Shown here piece after piece: positions 45,806 through 54,969 of a stretch of 62,919 bases of DNA; position 1 is the stretch's first letter, and every line of letters starts with the position of its first letter. This stretch comes from Eubacteriales bacterium (lineage in GTDB: Bacteria; Bacillota; Clostridia; Lachnospirales; Lachnospiraceae), in NCBI GenBank assembly GCA_030537135.1, contig JAUNOP010000011.1, positions 1 through 62,919 of the forward strand. The letters are read 5' to 3'. Under the pieces are notes generated by a model. The model had not been told where the DNA came from. It made no database searches and saw only the letters and a list, made by a program, of their open reading frames with translations. Made by a program: the position numbers and the translations under genes.

Positions 45806-47026
45806 TTACAGCTCAGAACAGCTCCTGGTCATTGCCACCCTTCTGCCTACAGTTTCCAGATCTTCCTTGCTTCCTGTCGCTTCCTTTAAAACCTTTGCCT
45901 TTAGTCTCGGTCTGCATCCCTGATCCGGTTCCTCAAAAAATCCAAAATACACCTCTGCCAGACCGCCGATCTGATTGCTCTCGATTCCCTGTTTCTTCAG
46001 CATTCCTGTTTCATTCAGCAGACGAAAATTATAGATGGTTCTCACATAGGGAAGCCCGGAGGCAATCTGAAGAATCCTTTTTGTATACTCTGCCTGCTTT
46101 CTTTCCAGCTCTGCACTGCCGCAGTCTGTAAAGCCTACCTCTGTCAAAATTACCTGCTTATGTCCGTCTCCATACTTGCACATTACACGGTACGCCGCAT
46201 CATTATAATCCTTCCAGAGAAAGTCTGGTTCTTCAATATGTAAAAACAAATCCGCATCTCGCTCTGCCTGATTGGTACTCATCTGATACGGATGCCACGC
46301 AACCATATCAAAATAATCATCTGTGTTTTCTGACCAAAAGCGTCCTGATTTGATTCTGCTGTAAATCTTATCCAGCGTCCATGCAATGCCGTACATTGGC
46401 GGCAGATAGTCTGGCAGGTCTCCGCCCAGCCACGGAGTACTTAAGGCCGGTGAAAAGCAGACAACTCTGGCACAGGGATTGGCTCTTCTCACTCCCTTTG
46501 CAGCAAAATACATGAGATCCACGGCAATATCCAGTTTTTCATCCGGAGTGAACGGATGGCTCATATCACTGTCAAGAAATCCATCTGGCTGCAAAAATGC
46601 ATTGATATTCCACTCATTGCCAATCTCCCACTGCGCCACCTGCGGAAACAAGGATACCATAGTAAACCAGGATTGCTCCAGCATATCCAGAGTCTGGCGG
46701 TACAAACTGCCCTCTGTCAAATCTCTCTTTGGCACTGCATGTCCCATTCTCTGTCGGCATCCCTCCGGCAGAAACCACTCATGGCTCATCCCGGTCACTT
46801 CCAGGTTCAGCTCTACTGCCCGATTTAAAAGTCTTGTGTGCGCCTGCACAGCTTTCTCATTTGGAGTCACCGGATCCTTAAGTATCTCTGTCAGGTGCAT
46901 CCAGGAACGGTATGCTGTACAGCCGACCGCCTTTACCAGATTCAAATACTCCTCTGCTGATACTCCCGTATCCTGTTCTCTCTGGATCAGAGGTTCTCCA
47001 ATTCCATAAAAACGTTCTGATAACAT
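45806..47026 (-). CDS. Clan-A-like glycoside hydrolase, family not assigned
   Basis: This 406-residue protein has no signal peptide. It looks like a (beta/alpha)8 retaining glycosidase: Asn137-Glu138 in WEIGNEWN fits the acid/base and Glu296 in ILTEVGFTD the nucleophile. The N-terminus YGIGEPLIQREQDTG is unlike families I know; it could be a GH39/GH5-like or unclassified enzyme. It is cytoplasmic, so it would act on glycosides imported by the GPH symporter. The gene lies 146 bases upstream of that symporter. Confidence 0.7.
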   Translation of the reverse strand: MLSERFYGIGEPLIQREQDTGVSAEEYLNLVKAVGCTAYRSWMHLTEILKDPVTPNEKAVQAHTRLLNRAVELNLEVTGMSHEWFLPEGCRQRMGHAVPKRDLTEGSLYRQTLDMLEQSWFTMVSLFPQVAQWEIGNEWNINAFLQPDGFLDSDMSHPFTPDEKLDIAVDLMYFAAKGVRRANPCARVVCFSPALSTPWLGGDLPDYLPPMYGIAWTLDKIYSRIKSGRFWSENTDDYFDMVAWHPYQMSTNQAERDADLFLHIEEPDFLWKDYNDAAYRVMCKYGDGHKQVILTEVGFTDCGSAELERKQAEYTKRILQIASGLPYVRTIYNFRLLNETGMLKKQGIESNQIGGLAEVYFGFFEEPDQGCRPRLKAKVLKEATGSKEDLETVGRRVAMTRSCSEL

Positions 47027-47220
47027 TCTTTTTCTCCTTCTTCCTTTTTTGTATTTGTGAGTTAATCATAACAAGAGCCTGGAAAATCCTATATCTTTAT
47101 TTTGTCTTTTTTGTATCTATTTTGCTTTATCCTCTTCCAGCAAGACAGGTGGGGGAAGATGTCACTTTCTGTCATGCGCTTAAACGCTGCCTATGCATCC
47201 TTATGCAAAAATACTCCCTG
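47027..47220. other. Gap between the two glycosidase genes
   Basis: No terminator, promoter or small gene that I can support. Confidence 0.4.
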
Positions 47221-49527
47221 TTAGCCGACCACTTCTATCCCCTGCGGAGCCTTATAATCCACCCTGCATTTTCCATCCTCTATTTTCCAGGATACCCAGA
47301 CGTCTCCCACAGGAGTTTTGACTCTTCCGGCAGCGCTTGTAAGATATCCGCTCACCGGTGCAATCTGTATTTTCCTGTATCCGGGCTCTGCGGGTCTTAC
47401 TCCCAGCACAGTTCCTGGAAGCTCATACAGCGCCAGCGCTCCCCACGCATGACACTCGCTTCTCGCATATGCCTCTGATTCCACACAGGTCGTGCAATGA
47501 TTTGCAATCATCTTCCTCCACGCTTCCCAATATTGATTGGTATATTGATAAAGTCCTGTCTTTTCCAGGGCGCGGAAAAGATAAAAACGCATAGCTACCG
47601 TACATTGCGTATATTCCTTGTGGCGGATGGTTTTCAGAAGGTTCTGCCTTCCTGTCTCTATGTCTGCGGTATCTGTCAGGATAGCAAATACCTGACAATG
47701 CTGACTATATTCCTCTATTCCAGGGCCGTCCTGAAGCATTCCATTTCTTCCTGTACAACAGGCTCTCACAGCAGCCTGAACCCGTTTTGCCCTCTCAAGA
47801 AGCATGTCTGAATCCTCCTTCCGATTCAGGAAGAGCGCCAGCCTGCTCGCATACTGTAGGCCATAGATGTACAAAAGGCTCTCCATGGTAAGCGCTCCTG
47901 TGCGTCCTGCTGTCGGCATTCCGCTGGTGTCCTGCCAGTGATCCGCCCAGTCAATAAAGGACCAGAACGGCGCCTCCATGTTGACGCCTCCAATCTTTCC
48001 CACATAATGCTCTGGTGTGAGATGCGCTTCAAAAAAGTTCAGAATCTGTTCAATCGCAGGCATATGCTCCTGTACCAGCTTCTTATCCCCGAAATACATC
48101 ATATGGTCATAAACCATCAAAATATAATAGATAGAAAATCCGGGTATAATGTTCGGATTACAGTTCGGATAAGAGCAATTCAGTAGTCCGTCATATCTCT
48201 GCGACCGTCTCAGATCATCCATGCATTTGCGGGCAAGCCTGTCGTCTGCACTGACAGAATACGTATACAAAATCTGTGTCCTTGCATCCATGATATATTG
48301 AAGCTGCTCATAAAACGGACAGTCCTCATAGCTTTCATGCATACACCGTCTGAGAGTTCTCTCACTGATTTCCCAGATTTTCTTCAAACTCTCGTCTGAC
48401 GTCTCAACCATTGTCTCCACCTGAAGCGGATAGCCTGTTTCCTCATAGTTCATGGCACAGAGTGTGAGCGGCTCTTCTCCTGTTATGATGTGCAGCCGCA
48501 CAAACCGAAACGTCCGAAACCAATAGGGTTCATATACCTCTGGCAGAGCATTATCTCCCAGCCCGTGAACACGGTAGATATCCTCATAGCCCTGCAAATG
48601 TCCATGTATTTTGTCTGTTCTGTCTGTCTTAACAGGGATTTTTTCCGGTCCTATGACCCCCTCCTGTACATAGGCCTCTGAGTAAAGGAAATGCACCATA
48701 GAACCGTGTCCTCCCAGAAAAGAGGTTCTTGGATAGCCTGTCATCTCCTCTCCTGCATCTATCTCTATGATTTCCTCGCTTTTTGCCGGAATTGTGATGC
48801 TGCTTCTTCCCTGCAAAAAATCATTCCATTCTCTGTCTGTGTGTACAGACTCTTTGATGTCCATCACTCCTTCAAAGAGCCTCTTTTTTCTGTACATAAA
48901 TGGAATGGTGCGAGGACACAGATTTCCGGGGCTGACTGCTCCGTGAATCTGCATTTTCATATAGGGTCTTGCACTCTCCCACCTCCGGTCGTCGTAGCTC
49001 TCTCTCTTCCAGCCAAAGGTTTCTGCATTTCCCTGTGCCTTCTCATGAATCATAAGCGGAGCAAAGCGCTCTTCCTCCCGGACAAAGGTAATACCTTCCT
49101 CTTTTTTGCATTTCCACGACGCATCAGCAGAGAGGTCATACTTCTTCCCCTGCGCATCCTGGATGCTGCCGCTCACATATAGCCCTGGCACAGAGGTTCG
49201 GAACATTCCATGATTTCCTTTGTCTGGTTCTTCTGGATAGCGAAGCACCTTGACAGCAATTGTATTTACTCCCTCTTTTAGCCACGGCAGCACAGAAATG
49301 CTATCATAAAACCAGATTTGCTTATCTCCCCTGCTCGGCCCTATTTCCACAAACTTATCATTAATATATAGCTTATATTTCGTATCTGCCGATATCTGAA
49401 TCGTTCCCTGTATCGGCTCTGCCTCTAATTTAATAGTCTTGCGAAACAATACAATCCTTGGACCTTCTTTGTCCTCTGCATTCCAGGAGGGACTCCATAC
49501 CCAATTTGAGTCTTTAAGATATTCCAT
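47221..49527 (-). CDS. Alpha-L-rhamnosidase-like enzyme (GH78)
   Basis: The 768-residue protein has N-terminal beta domains (residues 25-200, KYKLYINDKFVEIGPSRGD) and an (alpha/alpha)6 barrel (about 380-690). The catalytic-region motif HESYEDCPFYEQLQYIMDAR (398-416) supplies acidic residues including Asp402, Glu407 and Asp414, and SECHAWGALALYEL is a typical C-terminal motif. It lacks a signal peptide, so it acts inside the cell. It would release rhamnose from plant glycosides. It is the first gene of the locus, with AAAAGGAG before the ATG. Confidence 0.85.
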   Translation of the reverse strand: MEYLKDSNWVWSPSWNAEDKEGPRIVLFRKTIKLEAEPIQGTIQISADTKYKLYINDKFVEIGPSRGDKQIWFYDSISVLPWLKEGVNTIAVKVLRYPEEPDKGNHGMFRTSVPGLYVSGSIQDAQGKKYDLSADASWKCKKEEGITFVREEERFAPLMIHEKAQGNAETFGWKRESYDDRRWESARPYMKMQIHGAVSPGNLCPRTIPFMYRKKRLFEGVMDIKESVHTDREWNDFLQGRSSITIPAKSEEIIEIDAGEEMTGYPRTSFLGGHGSMVHFLYSEAYVQEGVIGPEKIPVKTDRTDKIHGHLQGYEDIYRVHGLGDNALPEVYEPYWFRTFRFVRLHIITGEEPLTLCAMNYEETGYPLQVETMVETSDESLKKIWEISERTLRRCMHESYEDCPFYEQLQYIMDARTQILYTYSVSADDRLARKCMDDLRRSQRYDGLLNCSYPNCNPNIIPGFSIYYILMVYDHMMYFGDKKLVQEHMPAIEQILNFFEAHLTPEHYVGKIGGVNMEAPFWSFIDWADHWQDTSGMPTAGRTGALTMESLLYIYGLQYASRLALFLNRKEDSDMLLERAKRVQAAVRACCTGRNGMLQDGPGIEEYSQHCQVFAILTDTADIETGRQNLLKTIRHKEYTQCTVAMRFYLFRALEKTGLYQYTNQYWEAWRKMIANHCTTCVESEAYARSECHAWGALALYELPGTVLGVRPAEPGYRKIQIAPVSGYLTSAAGRVKTPVGDVWVSWKIEDGKCRVDYKAPQGIEVVG

Positions 49528-50131
49528 AATATTCTCCTTTTATCATATCTTTAAGTAAACTTTTATTCTGTATTTTCGTAAAAAGTTTTTCGCGTCTAAT
49601 TCATCACTGAAGTAACGAAAATGCGATGCGCAATATTTCAAGCTTTTGACTTATCAAGTTTATTTTATCGTTTTTTCCTGATGTAATATATCCGTATTTT
49701 GTTGTTTTTGATGTTATTTTGTCCCACCTATTTTGACATTCGATTTCTCTATGCAAGCACAGCGCCTCTGTCCTTACACTCAGAAACGTTTTGTCAAGTG
49801 TGTTTGTAAACTTTTCCAATATCCAAAATACGTTACTGTTCACGATGCACAGAAATGCCGCATTCTGCTGCATTTCGCGCCGATTATCTCGGGATTGCCG
49901 TTCCAGAGGCACGAAAACGCCTCACAAAATAGTCGCCCGTGAGCAGTAACTGAGCTGCAACATTTTCTTTCTCAACTTTTCACAAAACACTGTTTTTATG
50001 GCAAAAGAAATGGTATACTATATTTACTGGACTGTTCCTGTCCAGGTTCGTTTGTATAACGAATTCTGAAAGCCTGCACAAAAGGGGCTTTCTCAAAGGT
50101 ACATCACATTCTATTAAAGGAGAGACTTACA
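49528..50131. other. 604 bp divergent intergenic region
   Basis: It holds Family 1 copy 1B and a possible -10 for the flavodiiron gene (TATACT at 50014-50019, no clear -35). On the left is AT-rich sequence (49528-49830) with no gene. A rhamnosidase promoter is not clear to me. Confidence 0.45.
49832..49950 (+). repeat. Family 1 interspersed repeat, copy 1B (119 bp)
   Basis: Same ends as copy 1A (GTTACTGTTCAC and GTGAGCAGTAAC) and the same core, but it lacks a 24 bp block after the left end (TGCGTTCACAGCAACACGCTTCGC-like in 1A). Substitutions in the hairpin arm (TTGCCGTTCC instead of TTTTCGTGCC) weaken the stem. Confidence 0.85.
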
Positions 50132-51919
50132 ATGAAGATTACCAATGACATTAAATACGTAGGTGTCAACGACCATGCTGTAGACCTCTTTGAGGGTCAG
50201 TATGTAGTTAAAAATGGTATGGCCTACAATTCCTATGTAATCATGGATGAGAAAATCGCCGTCATGGATACTGTGGACGCTCATTTCACCCATGAATGGC
50301 TGGATAAGATTCAGGAAACAATAGGCTCCCGTCAGCCAGATTATCTGATTATCCAGCACATGGAACCAGACCATTCTGCAAACATTGCAAATTTCATGAA
50401 GGTATACCAGAATACCACTATTGTTTCCTCTGTAAAGGCCTTTGCCATGATGAAGCAGTTCTTTGGAACCGACTTTGCAGAGAGACAGATCGTAGTAAAA
50501 GAAGGAGATACTCTCTGCCTGGGCAAGCACACCCTGGCATTTGTAGCTGCGCCGATGGTACACTGGCCAGAGGTCATTGTTACTTATGATACCTGCGATA
50601 AGGTTCTGTTCTCTGCTGACGGCTTCGGCAAATTCGGGGCTCTGGATGCCCAGGAAGAGTGGGCAGATGAGGCTCGCCGCTATTTTATCGGTATTGTAGG
50701 CAAATACGGCACTCAGGTTCAGAATCTTCTGAAAAAGGCAGCCGGACTGGATATCCAGATTATCTGCCCGCTTCATGGCCCCATTCTCACAGAGAATCTG
50801 GGCTATTATCTGAATCTCTATAACACCTGGTCTTCCTACACTCCTGAGGAGGAAGGAATTGTTATTGCCTATACCTCTGTTTACGGCCACACAAGGAAGG
50901 CTGTGGAAGCCCTCTCTGCAAAGCTCTCTGCAAAGGGCTGCCCAAAGGTAGTTGTTTATGACCTGGCACGCTGCGACATGGCACAGGCTGTGTCAGACTC
51001 CTTCCGCTACAGCAAGCTGGTTCTTGCCACTACCACCTACAATGCTGGCATTTTCCCATTTATGCGCGACTTTATCGAGCATCTGACTGAGCGCAATTTC
51101 CAGAACCGCACGGTCGCCCTGATTGAGAACGGCACCTGGGCGCCTCTTGCTGCCAAGGTTATGAAGCAGATGTTTGAGGGCTGCAAAAAGCTCACCTTCA
51201 CAAACACCACTGTACACATCAAGTCCGCGCTGAGCGAAGAAAGCAGCGCACAGGTAGAGGCACTGGCAGAAGAACTCTGCTCTGCTTATGTGGCACAGAG
51301 CGACAAGGCAAACAAGAATGACCTGACTGCCCTGTTCAAGATTGGCTATGGTCTCTATGTTGTCACCTCCAATGACGGCAAAAAGGACAATGGACTGATT
51401 GTGAACACTGTTACTCAGCTCACAGACAACCCCAACCGCGTGGCTGTCGCCATCAATAAGGCAAATTATTCCCACCATGTCATCAAGCAGACTGGCATTA
51501 TGAATGTAAACTGCCTGTCCACTGAAGCTCCGTTCGAGATATTCAAGAACTTCGGCTTCCAGAGCGGAAGAAATGTAGACAAGTTTGCAGATTGCTCTCC
51601 TCTGCGTTCTGACAATGGACTGGTATTCCTTCCAAGATATATCAATGCCTTCATGTCCCTGAAGGTAGACCAGTATCTGGACTTTGATTCTCATGGATTA
51701 TTTATCTGCAGCATCACAGAAGCGCGTGTGATTTCTTCTGTAGATACCATGACCTACACCTACTATCAGAAGAATGTAAAGCCAAAGCCTGAGACACAGG
51801 GCAAGAAGGGCTTTGTATGCAAGGTGTGCGGCTATATCTATGAGGGAGACGAGCTTCCAGAGGATTACATCTGTCCGCTGTGCAAGCACGGCGCTGCTGA
51901 TTTTGAGCCGATTTCATAG
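50132..51919 (+). CDS. Flavodiiron protein with flavin-reductase and rubredoxin domains
   Basis: This 595-residue enzyme reduces O2 (or NO) to water in anaerobes. Domains in order are: a metallo-beta-lactamase diiron centre (His76, Glu78, Asp80, His81, His144, Asp163, His215), a flavodoxin (about 252-395, YTSVYGHTRKAVEAL), an FMN-binding flavin-reductase-like domain (405-545) and rubredoxin (Cys563, Cys566, Cys581, Cys584). Fusing the redox partners suggests NAD(P)H can feed it directly. AAAGGAG precedes the ATG. Confidence 0.95.
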   Translation: MKITNDIKYVGVNDHAVDLFEGQYVVKNGMAYNSYVIMDEKIAVMDTVDAHFTHEWLDKIQETIGSRQPDYLIIQHMEPDHSANIANFMKVYQNTTIVSSVKAFAMMKQFFGTDFAERQIVVKEGDTLCLGKHTLAFVAAPMVHWPEVIVTYDTCDKVLFSADGFGKFGALDAQEEWADEARRYFIGIVGKYGTQVQNLLKKAAGLDIQIICPLHGPILTENLGYYLNLYNTWSSYTPEEEGIVIAYTSVYGHTRKAVEALSAKLSAKGCPKVVVYDLARCDMAQAVSDSFRYSKLVLATTTYNAGIFPFMRDFIEHLTERNFQNRTVALIENGTWAPLAAKVMKQMFEGCKKLTFTNTTVHIKSALSEESSAQVEALAEELCSAYVAQSDKANKNDLTALFKIGYGLYVVTSNDGKKDNGLIVNTVTQLTDNPNRVAVAINKANYSHHVIKQTGIMNVNCLSTEAPFEIFKNFGFQSGRNVDKFADCSPLRSDNGLVFLPRYINAFMSLKVDQYLDFDSHGLFICSITEARVISSVDTMTYTYYQKNVKPKPETQGKKGFVCKVCGYIYEGDELPEDYICPLCKHGAADFEPIS

Positions 51920-52026
51920 ACAGACACGATTTGTCTAATGACAAACGCAAGGGCCAAATGGACATACAAGCATGTCCGCTTGGCTCGTTGCTCGCGAGAA
52001 TAAAAATCAGGAAATGCTCTGACGCA

Positions 52027-52083
52027 AAAAACAGCCTGAGAGCGCCTTCTGTCTGCTGGCAGAAGAAGCCTCTCAGGCTGTTT
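52027..52083. terminator. Bidirectional terminator between the flavodiiron gene and feoB
   Basis: AAACAGCCTGAGAG and CTCTCAGGCTGTTT pair around an inner CTTCTG/CAGAAG stem, with T-runs on both sides. A GGACATACAAGCATGTCC hairpin and GCTTGGCTCGTTGCTCG, at 51960-51995, resemble a worn Family 2 copy. Confidence 0.9.
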
Positions 52084-52102
52084 CTTTATTCGTATCTGTT
52101 CA

Positions 52103-54469
52103 TTATCCTATGATAAGCATTCCCACAAGCCTGACCACAAGGGCGCAGACCCATGCAATCGCGCACTGTCCGACAACAACTCCCACTGCCCACTTGCCTC
52201 CAAGCTCTCTTTTTATAGAAGCAATCGCTGCTACGCAGGGCGTGTAAAGCAGACAGAATATAAGAAGTCCTGCCGCTGCTGCCGGAGAAATGACCGCCAG
52301 AAGGCTCTCTGTGTTTCCAAATAAAATAGACAGAGTAGAAACCACGCTCTCTTTTGCCATAAAGCCCGCAATCAGAGCTGTGGAAATCCGCCAGTCTCCA
52401 AAACCAAGCGGCGCAAATATCGGCGCAATAAGGCCGGCGGCCATGGCAAGAATACTGTCATGGGAATCTGCAACCATATTCAGGCGCAGATCAAAATTCT
52501 GGAGAAACCAGATAACAATTGTGGCCACAAAAATCACGGTAAACGCTCTCTGAAGAAAATCCTTTGCCTTTTCCCATAAAAGCTGCGCTACGTTTTTCAC
52601 ACCTGGCATACGGTAATTGGGAAGTTCCATCACAAAGGGAACTGCCTCTCCCTTAAACACACTGTTCTTGCACACCAGAGCAAGCACAATCCCCACCAAA
52701 ATACCTGTAAAATACAGTCCTACCATGATAAGACCTCCGTGCTTTGGGAAAAAAGCCGCTGTAAAAAATCCATAAATCGGCAGCTTTGCCGTACAGCTCA
52801 TAAATGGCGTAAGGAGAATGGTCATTTTTCTGTCTCTCTCAGAAGGAAGGGTACGGCTCGCCATAACTCCGGGTACTGTACATCCAAAGCCAATCAGCAT
52901 AGGAACAATGCTTCGTCCGGATAAGCCGATCTTTCTCAGCAGCTTATCCATCACAAAGGCAACCCTTGCCATGTACCCAGTATCTTCAAGAAGAGAGAGA
53001 AAGAAAAACAATGTCACAATAATCGGCAAAAAGCTAAGAACACTTCCCACGCCGTTAAAGATTCCATCAATAATCAGCGAGCGCAGCACCTCATTCACCT
53101 TCCATGCTGCAAGCGCAGAGGAAACCGCCTCTGTCAGAGCATCGATTCCTATCTCCAAAATTCCCTGAAGCCATGCGCCGATAACATTAAAGGTCAGCCA
53201 AAATACAAGAGCCATAATTCCTACAAAGGCTGGAATTGCGGTATATTTTCCTGTCAGGAATTTATCTGCCCTACGGCTTCTCTCCCTCTCCTTGCTTTCC
53301 TTTGGCTTTACCACAGTCTCATCCACCAGGTTCTGGATAAAGGAAAAGCGCATATCCGCAATCGCGGCCGCACGGTCAAGTCCTCTCTCCTCCTCCATCT
53401 GGCAGATAATATGCTCAATCATTTCCTCTTCATTTTGTGAAAGCTCCAATGCCCCAAGAACTCTCTCATCTCCCTCCACCAGCTTGGTTGCCGCAAAGCG
53501 CACAGGAATCTGGGCGCGCTGCGCATGGTCCTGGATGAGGTTCATAATGCCGTGAAGACATCTATGTACAGCACCGCCATGGTCATTTTCCTCACAGAAG
53601 TCCATTCTTCCAGGTCTCTCCTGATACTGCGCCACATGGAGGGCATGATTTACCAGCTCATCGATTCCCTCATTCTTTGCAGCCGAGATAGGAATAACGG
53701 GAATTCCCAGCATATTTTCCATGATATTGATATGCACAGCGCCGCCGTTTCCCCTCACCTCATCCATCATATTCAGGGCAAGAACCATGGGAACATCCAG
53801 TTCCATAAGCTGCATGGTCAGATATAGATTTCTCTCTATATTTGTGGCGTCTACAATGTTAATAATGCCTGTCGGCTTTTCCTCCAAAATGAATTTTCTG
53901 GACACGATCTCTTCACTGGTGTAGGGAGAGAGCGAATAAATTCCGGGAAGGTCTGTAATCTGCGTGTTTGCATGTCCCTTGATAGCGCCGCTCTTTCGAT
54001 CCACGGTCACTCCTGGAAAGTTTCCTACATGCTGATTGGAGCCTGTGAGCTGATTAAACAGCGTGGTTTTTCCGCAGTTCTGATTTCCTGCCAGGGCAAA
54101 GGTAAGACAGACGTCCTTTGGGAGCGGATTCTCATCTGCCTTCACATGGTAGCGCCCTCCCTCTCCAAGTCCTGGATGCTCTGTGCTGTCCTGCTTTTTT
54201 CCCTTCTTTTTGTCTGTGTACTCTGCCTGATAAGCAGAGGCTGACACTGGCTCAATTCCTATCTGCTCTGCATCTGCCAGCCGAAGCGTCAGCTCATAAC
54301 CATGTATGCGAAGCTCCATGGGGTCTCCCATGGGCGCATATTTTACCAGTGTTACCTCTGCACCGGGTATAACGCCCATGTCCAGAAAGTGCTGTCTGAG
54401 AGATCCCTCTCCCCCGACAGTGGTTACAATCCCTGAATTCCCGATTTCCAAATCCCTCAAAGTCATCAT
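52103..54469 (-). CDS. feoB: Ferrous iron transporter, FeoA-FeoB fusion
   Basis: This 788-residue protein imports Fe2+. Residues 1-74 form a FeoA SH3-like domain (MMTLRDLEIGNSGIVTTVGG ... LDMGVIPGAEV). The GTPase domain follows with G1 GNQNCGKTT (128-136) and DLPGIYSL (G3), and then the transmembrane Gate domains with CTVPGVMASRT and CTAKLPIY cysteine motifs near 520-555. Feo systems usually have separate FeoA; the fusion occurs in clostridia. No separate feoA or feoC is adjacent. Confidence 0.95.
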   Translation of the reverse strand: MMTLRDLEIGNSGIVTTVGGEGSLRQHFLDMGVIPGAEVTLVKYAPMGDPMELRIHGYELTLRLADAEQIGIEPVSASAYQAEYTDKKKGKKQDSTEHPGLGEGGRYHVKADENPLPKDVCLTFALAGNQNCGKTTLFNQLTGSNQHVGNFPGVTVDRKSGAIKGHANTQITDLPGIYSLSPYTSEEIVSRKFILEEKPTGIINIVDATNIERNLYLTMQLMELDVPMVLALNMMDEVRGNGGAVHINIMENMLGIPVIPISAAKNEGIDELVNHALHVAQYQERPGRMDFCEENDHGGAVHRCLHGIMNLIQDHAQRAQIPVRFAATKLVEGDERVLGALELSQNEEEMIEHIICQMEEERGLDRAAAIADMRFSFIQNLVDETVVKPKESKERERSRRADKFLTGKYTAIPAFVGIMALVFWLTFNVIGAWLQGILEIGIDALTEAVSSALAAWKVNEVLRSLIIDGIFNGVGSVLSFLPIIVTLFFFLSLLEDTGYMARVAFVMDKLLRKIGLSGRSIVPMLIGFGCTVPGVMASRTLPSERDRKMTILLTPFMSCTAKLPIYGFFTAAFFPKHGGLIMVGLYFTGILVGIVLALVCKNSVFKGEAVPFVMELPNYRMPGVKNVAQLLWEKAKDFLQRAFTVIFVATIVIWFLQNFDLRLNMVADSHDSILAMAAGLIAPIFAPLGFGDWRISTALIAGFMAKESVVSTLSILFGNTESLLAVISPAAAAGLLIFCLLYTPCVAAIASIKRELGGKWAVGVVVGQCAIAWVCALVVRLVGMLIIG

Positions 54470-54614
54470 AATCGTACATCTCCATTTCTGGTTTTATCTA
54501 TAAGACAACAAGAATATAAGCTGCCTGACTGCATTCTATATCCCCACGCTTATCATACAACCACAGGGCTGTAACGTCCAGTATTTTTTTCCTGAATATA
54601 TTGCCTCGCATTCC

Positions 54615-54757
54615 GTTACTGTTCACAGGCGACTATTCCACGAGGTGTTTTCGTGCCTCTGGCACGAAAATCCCGAGATAATCGGCACGAAATGCGGCAG
54701 AATACAGCATTTCTGTGCATCGCGAAGCGTGTTGCTGTGAACGCAGTGAACAGTAAC
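54615..54757 (-). repeat. Family 1 interspersed repeat, copy 1C (143 bp, inverted)
   Basis: It runs GTTACTGTTCAC... to GTGAACAGTAAC, here a perfect 12 bp terminal inverted repeat, in opposite orientation to 1A and 1B. The core hairpin TTTTCGTGCC-TCT-GGCACGAAAA is intact. At 54818-54868 a decayed fragment may be present (CGTGTTCATGCCGGCATGAA). Confidence 0.88.
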
Positions 54758-54969
54758 TTGCATTCCGGCAGGATTACTCTCTGCGTTCAAAGCCGTTGTC
54801 ATTATTTATGCGCGGCTATTTGCCAAGACGTGTTCATGCCGGCATGAAAGGCTGCAATAGACGCGCTGTTTATCTTTTCCTTGCATTTTAACCAGAAATC
54901 CTTTACTATACTATAGGAAATGACTCTGCTGCTTCAGGCAGCAGGCGAATAAAGAGGAGGATTACAAAA

